Assembly (NCBI GenBank): GCA_003520455.1 | Contig: DOUV01000681.1 | Span: forward strand, 1-23,341 | DNA length: 23,341 bases | Direction: 5' to 3' | From: Chloroflexota bacterium | GTDB taxonomy: Bacteria; Chloroflexota; Anaerolineae; Ardenticatenales; Ardenticatenaceae | Shown here: positions 22,734 to 23,341 of the stretch, piece after piece | Position numbering within the stretch: the first letter of the stretch is position 1 | Layout: the number at the start of each line of letters is the position of its first letter | Translations under genes and position numbers: made by a program | Notes under the pieces: generated by a model | The model's database searches: none | Told to the model about the DNA's origin: nothing | What the model saw: only the letters and a program-made list of their open reading frames with translations

Positions 22734-22919
22734 CAGGGCTTCTCAAAAGTTCTGTTAGCCCGACAAACTGAACACTCAGAGGGCCTTGTTGAGCCCTATT
22801 GCCGCGGGTCATTGCCCGCGACACATCGATGAATGGCCCACTTTCGGCACGTTCAAGGCCTGCTAGGCGCTTCGTGCGCCCGACAAAGGACGCGAGAGCC
22901 TGACTTTTGAGAAGCCCTG
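22734..22919. mobile_element. 186 bp MITE-like element with 17 bp TIRs and 9 bp target duplication
   Basis: CAGGGCTTCTCAAAAGT (22734-22750) and ACTTTTGAGAAGCCCTG (22903-22919) are perfect inverted repeats. TGACCCACT directly flanks them on both sides (22725-22733 and 22920-22928), as expected for a 9 bp target-site duplication. The 152 bp inside have no convincing ORF. They contain GCCCGACAAA twice and small hairpins (CGCGGG/CCCGCG, GGCGC/GCGCC). This is the structure of a miniature inverted-repeat transposable element moved by a transposase encoded elsewhere. Confidence 0.85.
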
Positions 22920-22973
22920 TGACCCACTGGTGTATCCTCGACAGCATGAAAATGCAAGTCTGAGGCTACCAAA

Positions 22974-23341
22974 ATGGATTGGGAAACGCTTTATTGTCCT
23001 AACAAAAGGTGCAAATACTATGGTTGGCCCTTTCGACAAGGCAAATTGGTGAAAAATGGGAGCAGTTATGGGCAACCGAAAGCGCTTTGTAAAGAATGTT
23101 GGACTGGTGTGGCCTTGAGTTACGCCACCGCCTACTATGGTTTGGAGCGTGACCCGGCGATTTTCGCGACCGCCGTGCGCGCCCTGGCGGAAGGAAATTC
23201 CATCCGAGCGACTGGTCGCATCTTGCAGATCGACAAAGATACGGTCTGTGGTTGGCTGAATCGCGCCGCTCTGCATTGCCGTTCGGTGGTGCTGTACCTG
23301 GGGAGTCATCTACAGGTGACCGAATGCCAGTTGGACGAGTT
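22974..23341 (+). CDS. IS1-like transposase, N-terminal part (3' partial)
   Basis: An open frame from the ATG at 22974 runs off the window end (122 codons). The N-terminus has a zinc-ribbon pattern, LYCPNKRC (Cys8, Cys13) and LCKEC (Cys39, Cys42). A helix-turn-helix region follows (ALAEGNSIRATGRILQIDKD, about 70-90), then the start of the catalytic part (TECQLDE). This order, with insA-like DNA binding followed by the DDE part in one frame, matches IS1-family transposases of the single-frame type. No frame break is seen so far, so this copy may be active. Confidence 0.75.
   Translation, partial: MDWETLYCPNKRCKYYGWPFRQGKLVKNGSSYGQPKALCKECWTGVALSYATAYYGLERDPAIFATAVRALAEGNSIRATGRILQIDKDTVCGWLNRAALHCRSVVLYLGSHLQVTECQLDE

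Noticed and set aside
22863..23309. 148-codon - strand frame at the right end
   Set aside because: It runs opposite the IS1-like transposase and across the MITE right end; no family features.

Overview
The window (about 23.3 kb, GC-rich, almost all genes on the + strand) is a cluster of exported molybdenum hydroxylases of the xanthine dehydrogenase/CO dehydrogenase superfamily, ending on the right in a pile of insertion sequences. No rRNA, tRNA or CRISPR array was seen. I infer a bacterium of the Chloroflexota type. The reasons are the Val/Lys/Glu 'stalk' repeats between Tat signal and enzyme domain, the Thr/Pro-rich lipoprotein cytochromes c, and the palindromic repeats. This is an inference; no 16S or marker gene is present.

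Layout. (1) 1-1429: the end of a membrane-anchored protein, a formate-dehydrogenase-type cytochrome b, and tatA. (2) 1486-2664: an intact xdhC, the maturation factor of the sulfurated Mo cofactor. (3) 2694-7806: a terminator, a ~500 bp conserved leader (copy A), a small conserved ORF, and the first enzyme trio: Tat-exported 2x[2Fe-2S] subunit, Mo subunit, and FAD subunit with a [4Fe-4S] loop. (4) 7934-10493: an inositol-monophosphatase-family gene, a diheme lipoprotein cytochrome c, and yqeB, which is linked to selenium-dependent molybdenum hydroxylases. (5) 10497-15374: an xdhC tail remnant, leader copy B, the second small ORF and the second trio. (6) 15452-21829: an xdhC pseudogene, leader copy C, a truncated third small ORF, the third trio and a monoheme lipoprotein cytochrome c. 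(7) 21842-23341: a broken DDE transposase that appears to be cut by an IS1-like element, which itself carries a 186 bp MITE-like insertion with perfect 17 bp terminal repeats and 9 bp target duplications.

How it may work together. Each trio is ordered small-large-medium. Only the small subunit carries a twin-arginine signal, so the folded heterotrimer is probably exported as one piece and held outside the membrane. Electrons from substrate oxidation would pass Mo -> 2x[2Fe-2S] -> FAD/[4Fe-4S] -> lipoprotein cytochrome c -> respiratory chain. XdhC and YqeB would finish the Mo cofactor in the cytoplasm before export. The substrates are unknown. The three Mo subunits have three different active-site loops, so three different substrates are likely.

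The most unusual part is the repeated 5' cassette: leader, helically phased TTGATAC repeats, a small coiled-coil-like ORF and the Tat signal. It precedes every trio, always sits after xdhC sequence (intact, tail only, or pseudogene), and is conserved better than much of the enzyme sequence. I do not recognise it as any described regulatory system.
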